Shown here: positions 37,680 through 50,450 of the stretch, piece after piece
Layout: every line of letters begins with the position of its first letter
Numbering within the stretch: position 1 is the stretch's first letter
Notes under the pieces: model-generated
What the model saw: the letters and a program-made list of their open reading frames with translations, nothing else
Database searches by the model: none
Told to the model about the DNA's origin: nothing
Assembly (NCBI GenBank): GCA_947034895.1
Contig: OX344764.1
Coordinates: 36,706,935-36,770,934, forward strand
Reading direction: 5' to 3'
Length of the DNA: 64,000 bases
Source of the DNA: Rhytidiadelphus loreus
Lineage: Eukaryota; Streptophyta; Bryopsida; Hypnales; Hylocomiaceae
Program-made: the position numbers and the translations under genes

Positions 37680-38139
37680 TAAGGCAAATCAGCCCATTGT
37701 GGTCAAATGATCCATAGTGGTCACCTACCGAATGACTCCATTATGGGTATTTCAATTTTTCAGATTTTGGCTTCAATGCATGTCTTACATGACGTAATGA
37801 AGTAGTTAGTGACTTTATTAGCAACTTTCAATTTTTTAGTGAGAATTGACTTTTTAGGCCTTCCATGTTACAAAAGACTTTGATTGCTTTAAGTGAACTA
37901 AATCAGCATGAAGGATTCAGATTTTGTTGGTTTAAGGTAGTCTACAAACTCTTATGGGCAAAAATGCATTGAACACTTCAAAAATTCATAACAAATCCAT
38001 ACTTTGTCAAAAAAACATAATTTCAATTGCTCTTAGTGTTTCTCACATTTGTACTACTGTGGAAAACAAATTGAAATTTTTTGGCAACCACATGATGTCA
38101 AACTCCTTATTCTGACCACAATGGGTTGATTTAGCTTAA
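37680..38139. mobile_element. MITE with GGTAAAACAACC-type ends, copy 2
   Basis: The left end TAAGGCAAATCAGCCCATTGTGG is mirrored by CCACAATGGGTTGATTTAGCTTA. The interior matches the copies at 6223 and 52965. It stands directly before the TTAA element at 38175. Confidence 0.6.
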
Positions 38140-38174
38140 ATCATCCAACAAATAAAAAAAATTATCATTGTTAA

Positions 38175-39093
38175 CCCCTAAAGGACCGTTGTCCCCTCGA
38201 GAGACAAAATGGATTTTGGGCAAGTTCCTATGATCTCAATTTTCAGTGAATTTTTTTGAAACTTTCTCATAAAATAGGAAAACTTATGAGCTTCATGGGA
38301 ATATAAATTTTATTTCAATTGGTGCCCGGGAGCAAAAGTTATGGCATCTTAAACATAATTTTCACGTCACCGGGCAGAAAAATAAATCTACAAAAATTTG
38401 AAATTAATTTTTTAATTTTTTTCTTCTTAAAGATCATATTTTTGTCTACATGTGAAGCTTTGATTCATTCCATTCGGATTAGTAATGTGAAAGTTATGAA
38501 CAATCTTGTTTTTCAGGCAATTTGAGCATCTTCCTGAAAAAAATCCTTATAGGATTCAATTCTGAATGCAATTTTCACAATTTTTCAACAAAAATTGTTT
38601 GACAAGGTTAAATTTTTTATTTAGGACAATCTCACTGTTGAAATTATTGTATTTCAATCCCATTTTAGAGATATTAACGATTTAGTTTTTCTTTCAATCT
38701 TCGACCTACTTCTACTGAACAATTTTTTAAAGAATGAAAATCAATCGTGTTCTTCATTAATTTTTTTTCTAGACTTTCAACTCAATTTTTCAACACAAAA
38801 AATTTAAATTCAAGGTCCATGGTGTAAATTTTTTCTCCAATTGGCATTCAAAGTCATTTGAAATTGCAGGCTAGTGTTCAAAAAAACTTTCTTTTTTCAA
38901 CTTTGAATGCTAATATCTTCGAATCTGTACGGTCAATTCCATGAAATTTTTACCACATGATACTAGACTAGTAAATTACAAGATCCTATAGTTAGAATCT
39001 AAAAAAAGTTTTTTTGTTTTTTTTGGATGAATGCAACAAAAATGGCAGTTTTGAGTAGTTTTTGACAGAAGAACAACCTTGGTCCTTTAGGGG
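38175..39093 (+). mobile_element. Reference copy of the TTAA-family element (919 bases)
   Basis: TTAA at 38171-38174 and 39094-39097 stands outside CCCCTAAAGGACCGTTGTCC on the left and, inward from the right, CCCCTAAAGGACCAAGGTTG. The first 13 bases of the ends are identical. There is no long ORF. At least seven other copies or near-copies in the window share these ends. CCC-type ends directly next to a duplicated TTAA are the piggyBac signature. Confidence 0.8.
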
Positions 39094-41960
39094 TTAATAT
39101 CATCAAAAAACTAAAAACTACCAAATATTACATTGACATTCATAGAATTGGTAGTTTTTTATGATATTGACAATGATAATGCATTTTTTTGGATTTTCAA
39201 TATCTTAATAAGAGATTCTCTTTGAAGGCTCAAAATCTCAAACGGTTTTTTGGAGACGGAAGTTAGCTTGATTTTACACATTAATTTAATTCAATTTAAA
39301 AAAAAATTATTCTTCACACCTAAATGAATTATGAAATTCTACTTTGAACAAAAATTCTGAATTGACTAAAAGTGGTTGAGTTTCTACTAATCCTGACTTT
39401 ATACATTGTTTTACCTTCTACTACCCCACTTGTATAAACAACTTGTCTTCTCATCTTTTTGCACACCAATTAAGTGGCTTTTAAAGCTATGTATGTGAGA
39501 TACTTGCTAAATATTTTGATTTTGTTCTGAATTTAATGCCAAAATTTTCAATTTATAAAAACTTTGAGATTCAATACCTTTCACGTCGTAAATCCAAGCG
39601 TCATGAAACTAAGCATGTGCACCCTTCCTTGCAAAGAGCTTTCCAATGCTATTAAGAATGCTATTGGAAGACGCACAAATCCGGAAATCTCCCTATAACA
39701 AAAAATCAACCTAACCATTAGAGGGAATTCAACCCCTCTGAAGGACTATGAGTTCCCCTGGGTTGGAAATAGCCCCGCAACAGTCCACAACAGTTTGCAA
39801 GTGCTTCTTGATGTGGCAAGGCAACTGCCATGTTATTTTTTATTTTTTTTAAATTAAAAAAAATCTGGCAGAGGCTATTCCCGGACTATTAGGGGAACAA
39901 TACCGGAAACATGTCTGAAACGGTCCTCCCAACCCCTTAAATCTCATCTAATGCTTACATAAGGTATGGGATTATAATTGTGTTGAACAAAATCAGGTGG
40001 GATATAATTTTCAATGATCTACAAGTGCCATTTAAAAAATATTCATCTCTAAATACTCAAACAATATTCACTAAGTTGATGATTAATGTTTTGAAAGTCT
40101 ACTTTGTTTGATTTGAGAAACTTTCAAGAAAATTGTACAATATCAATTTAATTGTGCAACATAAATCAATGGTAAAGATTTTTGGAAGACATATTATTAC
40201 ACCTTTTGTCTACTAATAATACACTAGTTCATTTTGGTGTTCATTTTGGTGTGTATTGTTTCCTTTATTGATGCATTCAAATCCAAATTTAGGGTCGAAG
40301 AATTTTTTTAAATGTTTGAACTCAAGTAATCAATCATGGCGCAATAATTCTAGTTTATTATTTGCCTTGCAAGTCTAAAATTTTCTAAAACTAAATTTTT
40401 TACAATAATTTGAAGTTGACAAGGTCACTTATCAAAACATATTGAGTCACTTTTATTTATTTATTTATCCCTAAAGGACCGCACAATGTTTTGGGGGAGC
40501 ATAGTAATTTTGGGCAATGAAATCACTGAGAATGAAAACATTCACTACATTTTTTGAATATTTTTTGGGATGTAGGGACGAGGAGTACCTTGTCACTCCA
40601 CCAATTTTTTTACAATTGGATTTCTTCCTGAGGAGTTATGGGGAAAATGTCATTTTTGATGGATGTGAGGCAACACGGGCAAGGTTATTTACACTAAAAT
40701 GAATTTTGCATTACAATGCCTAAAAGAGCTTGGATAGGGCCTTGGATAGGCTTTCACTTTAGGTTTAGACCAGGGAACTTTTTTGACATTTTTTGGGATT
40801 GAAAAATTCATCATAGTGAACAAGGAGGTGGTGGAAGTAAGGAATGCCCCCAGGTGAGCTTTAGAAAATTGAGCATTAAAGTCAAAGAAATCAAAATACT
40901 TGGCAACTATTTCACATAGCTTCAAAAGTCACTTAGTTTGTGTGTTTAGAGATGAGAAGAAAAGATCTTTATACAAGAGGGGTGGTAGAAGGTAAAGCAA
41001 CCTATGTTAGATATGTAAAGTAGAATTAGTAGGAGCTCAAATGTTCATAGTTAAGTGAAAAGTAGGAATTGTGTTCAAAGAAGAATTTCAGGCCTCATTT
41101 TAGCTTAGATGAACAATTTTTTCCAAAAAAAGTTGGATTAAAAAAAGTTGGAAAATTAAGCCAAATTTCATCTCCTAAAATCTGTTTGTGATTTTGGGTC
41201 CCCAAAGAAAATTTATGGACAAAATTAAAGAGGATGTTTGAAAATGTCAAAAAAAATGTTCCTTCCATCTTTGAACTTTGTCCATAATTTTTGATTGGAG
41301 ACTTGAAGTCTCAAACAGTTTTAAGGAAATTAAATTTAGCTTGATTTTCCAACTTTATTCAGTTCAAAGGTTTAAATAAAATTATTCTACTATGATAAAG
41401 TAGGTCCCCAAATCCTACTTTTTGCTTAGCACTAAGTGGTTGAGCTCTTACTAATTTTACTTTATATATCTCAATTGGGTTGTTTTACCTCCTACCACCC
41501 CTCTTACATAAAGCACTTCTCTTCTCCTCTCTAGGCACACAAAATAAGTGGTTTTTGAAGCTATGTGAGATAGTTGCCGAACATTGTGATTTCTTTGCAT
41601 TAGAGAAAATTTTAGGCCTCCAGAGGACTACTCCATAGCCTTCCAAGGTACAATGAAATTTACTTTTTCTTTGCTCAAAAATTTGTTTTCCGCCTATTTC
41701 CGCCTAGCTGTACCTGCAGTGGCAGTGGAGCAGGAACCAAAATTTAAAAATAAATTTTTTTCTTAATTTTTAATTTAAAAAATAAATTAAAAAAACTAAA
41801 AATTAAAAATTAAATGGCATTTACTTACTATTTTGGCGAGCAATCAACCAAGCTGATTGCTCAGGACAGTTCTAGAGTGACAGGCCGAGCTCTGAAATAG
41901 TTTGGTTTGTCACTACGGAGCAGCCCTCTGGAGAGTTGATATTTCTTCTAATGAATTTAA

Positions 41961-42510
41961 CCCCTAAAGGACCATTGTCCCTTGGGGGGACAAATGGGAT
42001 TTTAGGCAGGTACCTATAGCCTGAATTTTTTTCTTCATTTTTTGAAACTTTTTTTGAAGATAGAAAAACTGATTAGCTTTGTGGGAATATAATTTTTCTT
42101 TGATCGGTGCCTAGAAACAAAAATAAGGTCAAAATAGGAAAGAGGGGGCAGTAAAAGAAAAATTCAAAAATTTAAATTATTTTTTTTTCTCATAGATTAT
42201 ATTTTTGTCCACATGTAAAGCTTTAATTCATTCTATTTGGATTTGTTATGAGAAAGTTATGGACAATCTTGTTTTTTGGGGCAATTAGAGCATCTTCTAG
42301 AAAAATAACTTATTGGATTTATTATTGAATGCAATTTTTACAATTTTTCAAGATTTTTTTTTCAAATGGTTTATTCTTCTTGCTAGAAAAATCTTACCAT
42401 TGAAATTAGTGCATTTTCATTCCATTTTGGAGATATTAATAATTTATATTTTCCTTCTATCACATACCTACTTCTACTTAATAAGTTTTTGTAATTTTTT
42501 TTTTGAACCC
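41961..42510 (+). mobile_element. Truncated TTAA-family element
   Basis: TTAA then CCCCTAAAGGACCATTGTCCC starts the element and its interior follows 38175-39093 for about 500 bases. The right half and right end are missing. Confidence 0.55.
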
Positions 42511-43571
42511 TCAACTCAATTCCCCACCATTAAGATTTGAAGCTCAGAACTTATAGCTACCTATAATGAATGGCCCCAAATAAGAGATGTTGAACTTTAC
42601 AAAGGTAAACCTGCCTATGACATGTGTAATAAGTAGTTTGTCTTGTTGCCATTAGAAGAAAAATTCAGTTTTTTTTCATACAAAGACAAATGTGAGAAAT
42701 GAAGGAAGCAATTGGAATTTTATTTTTTGGACAAAGTATGAACTTTTTATGAATTTTTGAAGTATGTTGTCCAATTGGCCCAAAAGAGTCTATATATTCT
42801 CCCAAATAAGCAGAAAAGTGTTTCCATGATGGTCATCTTGCCACCTAAAGTAGTCCCAACATTTTCTAACATGGCTACAAAATTTTCTAACATGGACATG
42901 ACATGAAGGAATAAAAAAATAACTTTTTACTACTAGTTTACACTAGAAAGATGTAAGTGTCCTAATAAAATCACTAATAACTCCATGACTATCTCCCAAG
43001 GCTTTGATTATGGCCACAAATCAACCTAATGTAGTCCTAATTCCAATTATTGAGAAAAGGTTGTCATGAGTTGATATAAAACTCTAGTGAGCAGTTCCCT
43101 AGGTGCATGTTATGGGTGGTTTGCTTGTCATAGACAAGTTTACCTTAAGGTTGGCCCACCCAAATGTGCCATTGACCCTAAATTGCCATCTTCACTTTGT
43201 ATACGTTTCCAAAATCAATCTTGTACCTATGTGGAAGAAACTATTTTAGAATCAAACTTTGTTCTTCAGTAACTTTTGCATTTGGTATCCGAATGTCACG
43301 TTCTTTAGTACGTTGGAACCTCCTTTCAAGTGCAAACAAGAAATTATGAAAAATTTGACCAGTCTAATAATGGTAACTACGCACACAGGCAAAAAGTGGT
43401 GGTTTGAGGGGTACCCATCTCAGATGGACATGGCATGCCCTCCCAAACCTTGATGGTATTGGGTCCTGATTGACACCGGCATTTATTACAGCAACCTGCG
43501 CTTCCTGAACCTGTTTGCTTGCAATTGTGCCCTGCCAGGCCACCTGTGTCTGGCAAATTTGTTCTGCTCCC

Positions 43572-43627
43572 TGCAATGGAATCTCGTTTCATTTGCTTCA
43601 AAAATACACACAAAAAAAACAAAAAAC
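43572..43627 (+). repeat. Retroposon-like 3' end with A-rich tail, copy 1
   Basis: TGCAATGGAATCTCGTTTCA then TTTGCTTC is followed by an A-rich tail (AAAAATACACACAAAAAAAAC). The same end motif occurs at 44132 and, on the other strand, at 7017-7090, each time next to an A-rich or T-rich run. This suggests a SINE-like or other poly(A) retroposon. The 5' limit is not evident. Confidence 0.45.
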
Positions 43628-44131
43628 ACGAAAATCCCAACTGAAATCTCCTCACCAACTCCAAAGAAAAAAAATCTCACAACCTAGGTGACACACCAAC
43701 AAAGAAAGGCGAGCTGAAAAAAAATCTCAAGGACCATGATTGTTGCCAAGCAGGGAAAGATCTGATGAACGTGGAGCTCACCTCACCAATAACGTGGGGC
43801 CTCACTAAGTGAAGCTGTTGCCCACTTGCCCAGCCTCAAATGGATGAATGAAAAATCGACGACATTCCGTCCATCCGTCCGTCTTCTTCTGACGAGTTTC
43901 ATCCGCTTTTGTTCTGGCAAGGTTCTGATAACCTGGTGGGGGAGCCCTCAGCCCTCGTCTATTCCTGACACGCACTGTAGTCCAGGGACCATCCTTGGAT
44001 CCACATTTCCAGGGGTCGAGTTCCAAAGGAGGGTTTTATGGAGTCATTGGAGTGCAATTGTTCATGATTGACTGCTTCCCGTTGTCTGACCCAAACTGGA
44101 TCAGTGAGCTGTCTCTTTCCTAAAAATATTA

Positions 44132-44190
44132 TTGCAACGGGGTCTCCCCGAGTCCCCGTTTGTGCTTCAAAAAAAAAAAGAAAATAAGAA
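44132..44190 (+). repeat. Retroposon-like 3' end with A-rich tail, copy 2
   Basis: TTGCAACGGGGTCTCCCCGA followed by GTCCCCGTTTGTGCTTC and eleven A then an A-rich tail. It resembles copy 1 at 43572 and the reverse-strand copy at 7017-7090. A B-box-like GGGTCGAGTTCC lies about 120 bases upstream, which would suit a Pol III retroposon, but I cannot show the rest of such a unit. Confidence 0.4.
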
Positions 44191-44707
44191 GAAACAAAAC
44201 AAAACAAAAAGATAAAAAAAAATGAAGAGTATTATTGAATGTGGCATGATTTGCATACCCAACTAAGAAAAGGTACCCCACATTCTGGCCTCCCGTTGCT
44301 ACACCGCCCTGGCCGTTGTCTATAGAGCGTGCCCAACCTTCCACAGTTCTGCATTCCCAATCGCAGTGCAATTTGGGCTTCAACTCTGAATCTGTCGTTG
44401 CTGGAACTTGGGAATCAGTTGCAGGTAGAGAGCAGCCTCCGGTTTCCTGCTCCTCGTCGTCTCCGCTTTGGCATTGACAGTTCGAGTGCTTGTGCAATCT
44501 GTTGTTGTTTTAGATCTGGTGTGCGGCGTGTTGCTTTATTTGCATTCTTTCTTGTACAGTTTGTTTCAGTGTAGAGGTGTGGATTTCTGGGATTGGTGTG
44601 AAGTTGATCGGACAGCAAGGGCGAGAAATGTTGGAGATTGAAATTGTGGGACTGTCCTGTTTGGGGGCGCAGATCTGTTTTGTTGGAGCTTCACAAGTTC
44701 TGCGACC

Positions 44708-45550
44708 ATGGCTCTTCACTACAGAGACATTATGGGTGTTCTTTTGCTGATGCTGGTGGCCACAGGTAACATTACCCTTGGTCCAAATCCCTAGCTAGTA
44801 GGTGTTCCCAGAACGAGCTATGAACAGAGATCTATGGTAGAAATGGAGTGCTCCAAGAGTAGCGATGAATCTCGTTTTTAGTATTTTGAGAATGCTGGGG
44901 TAAAGTACTGTCGGCAATGGCGCTCACACATTGTGAATGTCGCAGAGGCTGCCAGGAAGTACATGACCATTCAAGATTTGGCCAAAATGCAAGCAGAAGC
45001 TGCACTGGTACCATTCCCTCACATCTCCCGCGTTTCAGCTGTTGATTCTTTCATCTTTCTGTGCCTCACCCGGTTCCAAATGTCAGTATTGGCTTTCCTA
45101 GTTCTTAGTAATGGCGTATTCTTCAGCTGTCGGGTTACAATCTCTAACTGTCGGGTTGTGCTGTTTCTGCAGTTGGCCGATAGGATAGAGCTAAGTAGCC
45201 AGCTAGCGGCACGTCGCCTCCTCACCCCCCCTGCCGAAGTGGCCAAAATCACAAACGGCCTTCCTCTCTGTAAGCGTTTAAAACGGACCCAGTCTTTTCT
45301 ATCACCTTGTTTATAGACTCCTAAATTAGGTTACAGCGAAGTAGAGTATGATTGCAATGCATACTCACTGGACCCTTTTGGTGCTGCAGTGTGTCAGTCC
45401 CCGGGCATGGAGTGTCTTCCTGGGGAGGAAGTGAGGTGCGAGTTCGGGAGACACGAAGGTTGCGATTGCGCCTACATCAAAGCTTGTTTTCCGCGGGCTT
45501 CGGAGTGCACCAAGTTCAACGCCACTCACGTGGTCACTTGCGGATTTTGA
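44708..45550 (+). CDS. Small secreted cysteine-rich protein, four exons, unrecognised family
   Basis: Exons 44708-44765, 44946-45007, 45173-45269 and 45390-45550 splice in phase with GT-AG borders to 125 aa. Residues 1-22 form a clear signal peptide (GVLLLMLVATEA), so the product should enter the secretory pathway. A charged, helix-prone middle follows (residues about 23-55, YMTIQDLAKMQAEAALLADR), then an Arg-Arg-Leu-Leu site. The C-terminal 54 residues have eight cysteines with spacing C-x6-C-x7-C-x7-C-x1-C-x6-C-x6-C-x10-C, ending CGF. An even number suggests four disulfides. I do not recognise the family; a defence or signalling peptide is only a guess. The exon 2 acceptor (CGCAG at 44941-44945) is set by phase. 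An alternative acceptor near 44878 breaks the frame with exon 1. Exon 4 is the firmest part. Confidence 0.72.
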
Positions 45551-48349
45551 GTGCACTTGTAATGAGTCTAATTATTGATTGATCGATCGATCAACCCTTA
45601 GTTTGCCCCCGCTACCCGTGAAAGGGATTTTGATAAATTAATTTGACCATTGGAGCTATTTTCATACAACAGGCTTCCGAGGGCTCAAGTTCTTAGAGCG
45701 GACTTCACAAACTTTCGTGTATAGTAGTCGCCTCACCATTTAAATAAAAGCTAGATTTTTTTTTGACTGAAGTCCCACTGTCGGTGTGGAAACTTCGGAG
45801 AAGTTTCGATCATCACTTATTGCTTCATTTGGTGTTCTGTTGGATAATTTTGCGATCTGGAGATTTGGTAGTACGAAGGCTCTTACATGGATTCTTGTAT
45901 GATTGAGGAGGACCATATATTTCCCAGAGCGTATTAGAAATGGACGAAATACGTCCATTTGTGCTGAAACAGCGACTTTTGATTATTCTTTAGTGATCTG
46001 AGGAACTTGTCCATTCAATGCCGCTTGGTATTTGTGTAAGATTCTGAATGAGTTCACGATAAGATGGGAGGACGAAAGGGAACTTCCTAAAACGAAGATT
46101 TTGTCTAGGTTTGCCTTAAAAGAGCTTCTGATCTATATTCCTCTCCATACGAGACTCTCTTGTCATTGTCAAAGGTGAAAGTTTCAGCCTACACATTCGA
46201 GGTCACTCTAGGGCGCCTAGCTTATTCATCACTGTGATCGAGTGCCCATAATATAACAATTGCGGACAAACATTTTTCGAGGATGAGAAATTGATCATTT
46301 CAGAGCTCGTCAACCTCACATTTGGAGACTGAAATGAAGTTGGGGCTTACGTATTCTTTTTAAAAGTGCCCCGGTACAACACTGGTCAACAGTCGAGACA
46401 AATCTGGAGTGATAGATCGAGCAAGAATAGCAGCAACATGTGAATCTTCCACTCCAACAGGTTTCGTAAATTCAGTCTTTCAATAGAGCCAAGAGTAAAT
46501 TCTCAACGGATCTCCTTAGAGCAATCCAAACAAACTCATGGACAATAATTTACAATTGAGAACATTTCAATGCTTGAATTGCTTTGCGTCAAATTAGACA
46601 AGGAATCTATTGCACTATACGCACATCTAGCCTACTTGGCGAAATCATATGAGCCAACTGTTTGCAACCAACTGATAATTCTGAGAGTCCTTTAATTTGC
46701 TTAACTGAATCTGTCAACTGTGTTGCGTAGAGTCGCCTCTGAGGTCAAAAGCGTCAATTTTCATTCAATTGGCGGAAATTCCACGACTTTGGCACAATTT
46801 AGAGTGTTCGCTTTGGCATAAATCTGTGCAAGTCCTCATTTTGAGAGCTTGTACAGATATTTTCAGATAAATGTCACAATTTTTGGCTCGCAGAATTGTG
46901 CCCATTTAACGAAATTGACAATCAAACCCAATTAAGGACTTTACATGACTGCATCGTCCGCTCTTGCAACAGCCCCACCCGCTGAGCTTTAATGTTTGCG
47001 TTGCAGTCAATTGATCCATCTTTTGCTAAATTTTTGACTCGGAACCCAAGAGGAGGAGACCTAGCATTGGCAAAAACTAGTCAGACTTATTGCGAATATG
47101 AGGAAGTTTTGAGTGCTACAATTTACAGAGTAAACTAAAGGGACAGAGTCCTCTTGTGGAGTGCTGCTTGTTTTACTTGGCTAATGATGAGGAAGTGTTT
47201 GCTGTAGTGCCAACTTGTTGTTTGGCGTGTGTAATATCCAGCCCCTCTTCCTCAGAATCCTGATCCCTATTTGATTCTCTCAATTGCTTGGACCTTTACC
47301 TGAGCGTGTGGAATCCCGTCCTACAGCCAGCCATGTGCTCAGGGTGTTTCCCGTGACAAATATGACAGTCGCACTGTCGCAATGGCACGCGGGAGTTTGC
47401 CAAGATATGGAATTTGTCGTTTCATGTGCAAGTCTCTCTCTATGCAAGTCTCTCTCTTAGAATCCAGTTGTGCAAGCGCAAGCTAGTCTACCATAGTGCG
47501 GGTGCATTCAGACTTTGATCAGAGAAGAGTTTGTCATTGCTAATTTAGTAGCAAGCACCTTGAAGAGTACCCTGAAAACTGACAATTCTATATTGAGTCG
47601 TTTGTTTCTACCAGTGTTGGGCGTGGGTGTCATTGTACTCCGGGTATCCTCTCAGTTCTGAATATTGTTATTCCAACCACAGACCACACTGATTTCAAAT
47701 TTATCATAATACCTTTGATACACGTGTGTTGCAGTAGGAACATTCAATTGAAGTACCACAATTGTTAAGTGACCTTGAGGGTTTCGATTTTCATAAACCT
47801 AACCTAACACCATTACCATGAGTGCATTTCAAAATGCCATAAGAGTATCATTAATATAATTCAAGAACTTGGAATCTACTAGTGGCTACAATAGTGGTTC
47901 TTAGTACGATTCTAATCGGAGTGGGAGAATTGCAGTAGGTAAAATTAATTTCTGTAATGCTTGAAGTTCTAAAAAAGTACAAGATCATGAAGTTCATTCC
48001 TTTTAATTTGTAGTGTTGTGTTAGATTCTGGCGCTATATGTACGACAACTAGGATTTTTGTCGTGTTTGTTCATGTACTAGCTTGAGCGCCAACACTCAT
48101 GAATTAAAAATATCCATCAACTGTTCAACAATTGGGCAGTCTTAGCTGATCCCATTGTACATATCAGTTTGGTATGCATTTCCAAAAGTTGAAACTCACA
48201 ACAATACATTGAAATCCACAAGACATTCCTAATTTTATTGATACCCTAGTTTCTTTGTTCAAGTACATTCTGGAACCAGTAACCTGAAGCTCAATGATAC
48301 CCTTTGAAAATGAATATGATACCTGTCTGGTATCTCCAAAACCCAACCC

Positions 48350-50450
48350 ATGCCCAACACTGGTTTCTACCTCCTTAAAAGAACCTTTGAAAATTGGAAA
48401 TTCGACCTCAAGAATCTCTTTGCTCAAGGGAAATTTTCATTAGCAATTTTCACAGAAAGGCGTGCCTTCTTGCAAACTGCAAATTCACGGCTTTCGTGGA
48501 GAGGTTCAAAAATTTCAGAGATTTGTCTTTCGTTTTTCTTGTATCAGGGATCTCGTCCCCTGAAGCAGTCGAGAATTGTGAAAGCAACTCAGCCTTCACC
48601 TGAAAGCCTTCGATCAACAGCAGAACTCAGAGCTCTGAAGATGAATATCCGGGTTGCAGGGTACGAAAACTAGCTATGCAGTTCAATCTTCCTGAACACG
48701 GAATTTCTACTAAATACGTGAGCAATTTCCCGCAGCAGAAGAACACTGGCAATGCAGCTATGAAGACGAATCATGTCAATGCTGCTCAGTCATTCAGTGC
48801 ATCAGCGCAAGGTTCATTCGACAATTACGATCCGGAGGACGATGACGAAGGGGAGAAGTCTGTATTACCGTGAGCAGGATCGTCAAGCCATCCACTTGAA
48901 TTCCTGCAAGAGCCTCGTTATCAGGCACTTTACTATTCCTCGTTCGGTTTTGAAGTGTGGGGAAGAAGGCTACAGCGAGCTCTACCTTGCCACTTTGATG
49001 CACACAAAATGTGTGCAGAATTGCGGAGCTCAAATGTAATGTTCATCATTTCTGTGACACTGAGTGCTATAAGCTTCCTGACAATACTTTGATTGTAGTG
49101 ATAAGCACTCTCCCGAACGAAATTATCCGTTGCCCTAAATGTGTTGATCATAATATGCATGTGGGGCAAGTGTCCCTACTGCCTCGATTTTGCTGGGCAT
49201 GCGCCCAGTGCAAACGACACCAAGTTGTTAAACATCCTCATATTCTCGTGCTGGCGCAGAATTCATCGACACAGGAGACATGAAGTGTGGAAATTGCACA
49301 AATGTCAGTATGTGTCCAAGTCCCATTGATTTCCTAAAGTATCCTAGTGTATCCTATTCTACCAACACTGGACATTGACCATGGAATTCTTCAAAAATTC
49401 CAGCGATGGACATTTTTTATTTCTTCTGTGCGAACGGGAAATTCCTGATCCGCGGTTGCGATGAGTGAGCCTTCGAAATGTTCCAAAGCTACCATCATAC
49501 GTACGTGCAGAGAGCGAGTGTGTGACTTTGAGCTGCACCGTCACACTACAGGTGCGCTATTCTTCCCTCCGCGCCACAGACTCTTACCAAGGAAACGAAG
49601 AGAAGGTGGACAAGCTCTCCGAACTCGCGGATAGCTTCAAAATCAACATTAAAGCTGAGGCTTCTCTAATTGCAAGGCAAAATTCAGGGTTACGCCAATG
49701 TGGTTCTAATAAGAAACTAGTGGGGATAGCAATTTAGAACGACATTGGGATGCCATCGAGCAGAACTGTATGAATGTCACGAGTTGAAACGACTGTCGTT
49801 CTCAGCTCCTGCTCCCACCTGTGTATCTTCTAACTTTTTATGAGTAGTCTGCCATGCTCTACATGTCGTTCGCACCTCAGAGTTGGGTATTAGGGTTTAG
49901 GCACAAACTCACTCAAGATCCACGGTGGTGATCATAGGAAACACTCTTATTATCACTGACATGGTGTACGTTGATAAATGCGCAAATTGGTGGCATCAAT
50001 GGTGTATCCAAAGATTAGCGCACTCGCCCACAGTGAGATGCACATTAAGCTCACGAACATAAGTGTGAGCAACAGCCCAGGGCCTTCGTCGAAAGCCTGA
50101 GGAGGCCGTGAAGGTGCACGAAGAGCAAATAAGGCTCAATCAGGAACGATATCGCGAGCAAACCAAGCTACACTTCGATGCGCAAGCAGTTCAAGCTACA
50201 TCAGCTCCAAAACAACTACTGTATTGAAACAGTCCGGAATTGAAGCAAATAATATGAACTTCCAAAAGAGATCCCCAAGTTGAAAGCTAACATGATAAAG
50301 GCTGCTGGGGCAAGCTAGCGTTCAGTTGATACGCAGAAAGCCAGGCTCAGTGCGGAACCTCACCTCCAACTAACCAAGCAACGTCGAGAGCGTAACTCCC
50401 TCATGGATCTGCGGGCTCTTCGTACGAAGCGGTCGAGACGCTGAGGGGTT
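48350..50450 (+). pseudogene. Unidentified coding-like remnants
   Basis: The stretch is less AT-rich than its surroundings and has several short frames with protein-like composition. Examples are 48676-48873 (SFSASAQGSFDNYDPEDDDE), about 49110-49220 (RCPKCVDH and WACAQCKRHQ, a zinc-ribbon-like CxxC pair), 49520-49690 (EEKVDKLSELADSFKINIK), and about 50100-50225 (KVHEEQIRLNQERYREQTKL, coiled-coil-like). Stops and frame changes separate them and no GT-AG path joins them convincingly. I do not recognise the family. It may be one broken gene, several, or chance. Confidence 0.3.

Larger units (their letters stand above)
30260..43370. other. Long AT-rich intergenic region made largely of small elements
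   Basis: No gene is supported in these 13 kb. It holds elements with CCCCTAAAGG-type ends (31463-32378, 32589-33164, 38175-39093, plus fragments ending at 35441 and starting at 36962, 40470 and 41961), copies of the GGTAAAACAACC family (37680-38139 and about 42601-43040), and a minisatellite (36295-36670). A possible small element with CCTCCAGAGG ends lies at about 41616-41945. The remaining short ORFs look random. Confidence 0.55.

Noticed and set aside
43377..43664. Minus-strand frame with a cysteine cluster (CCNKCRCQSG)
   Set aside because: It overlaps the retroposon-like tail and has no signal peptide or splice partner, so the cysteines look accidental.
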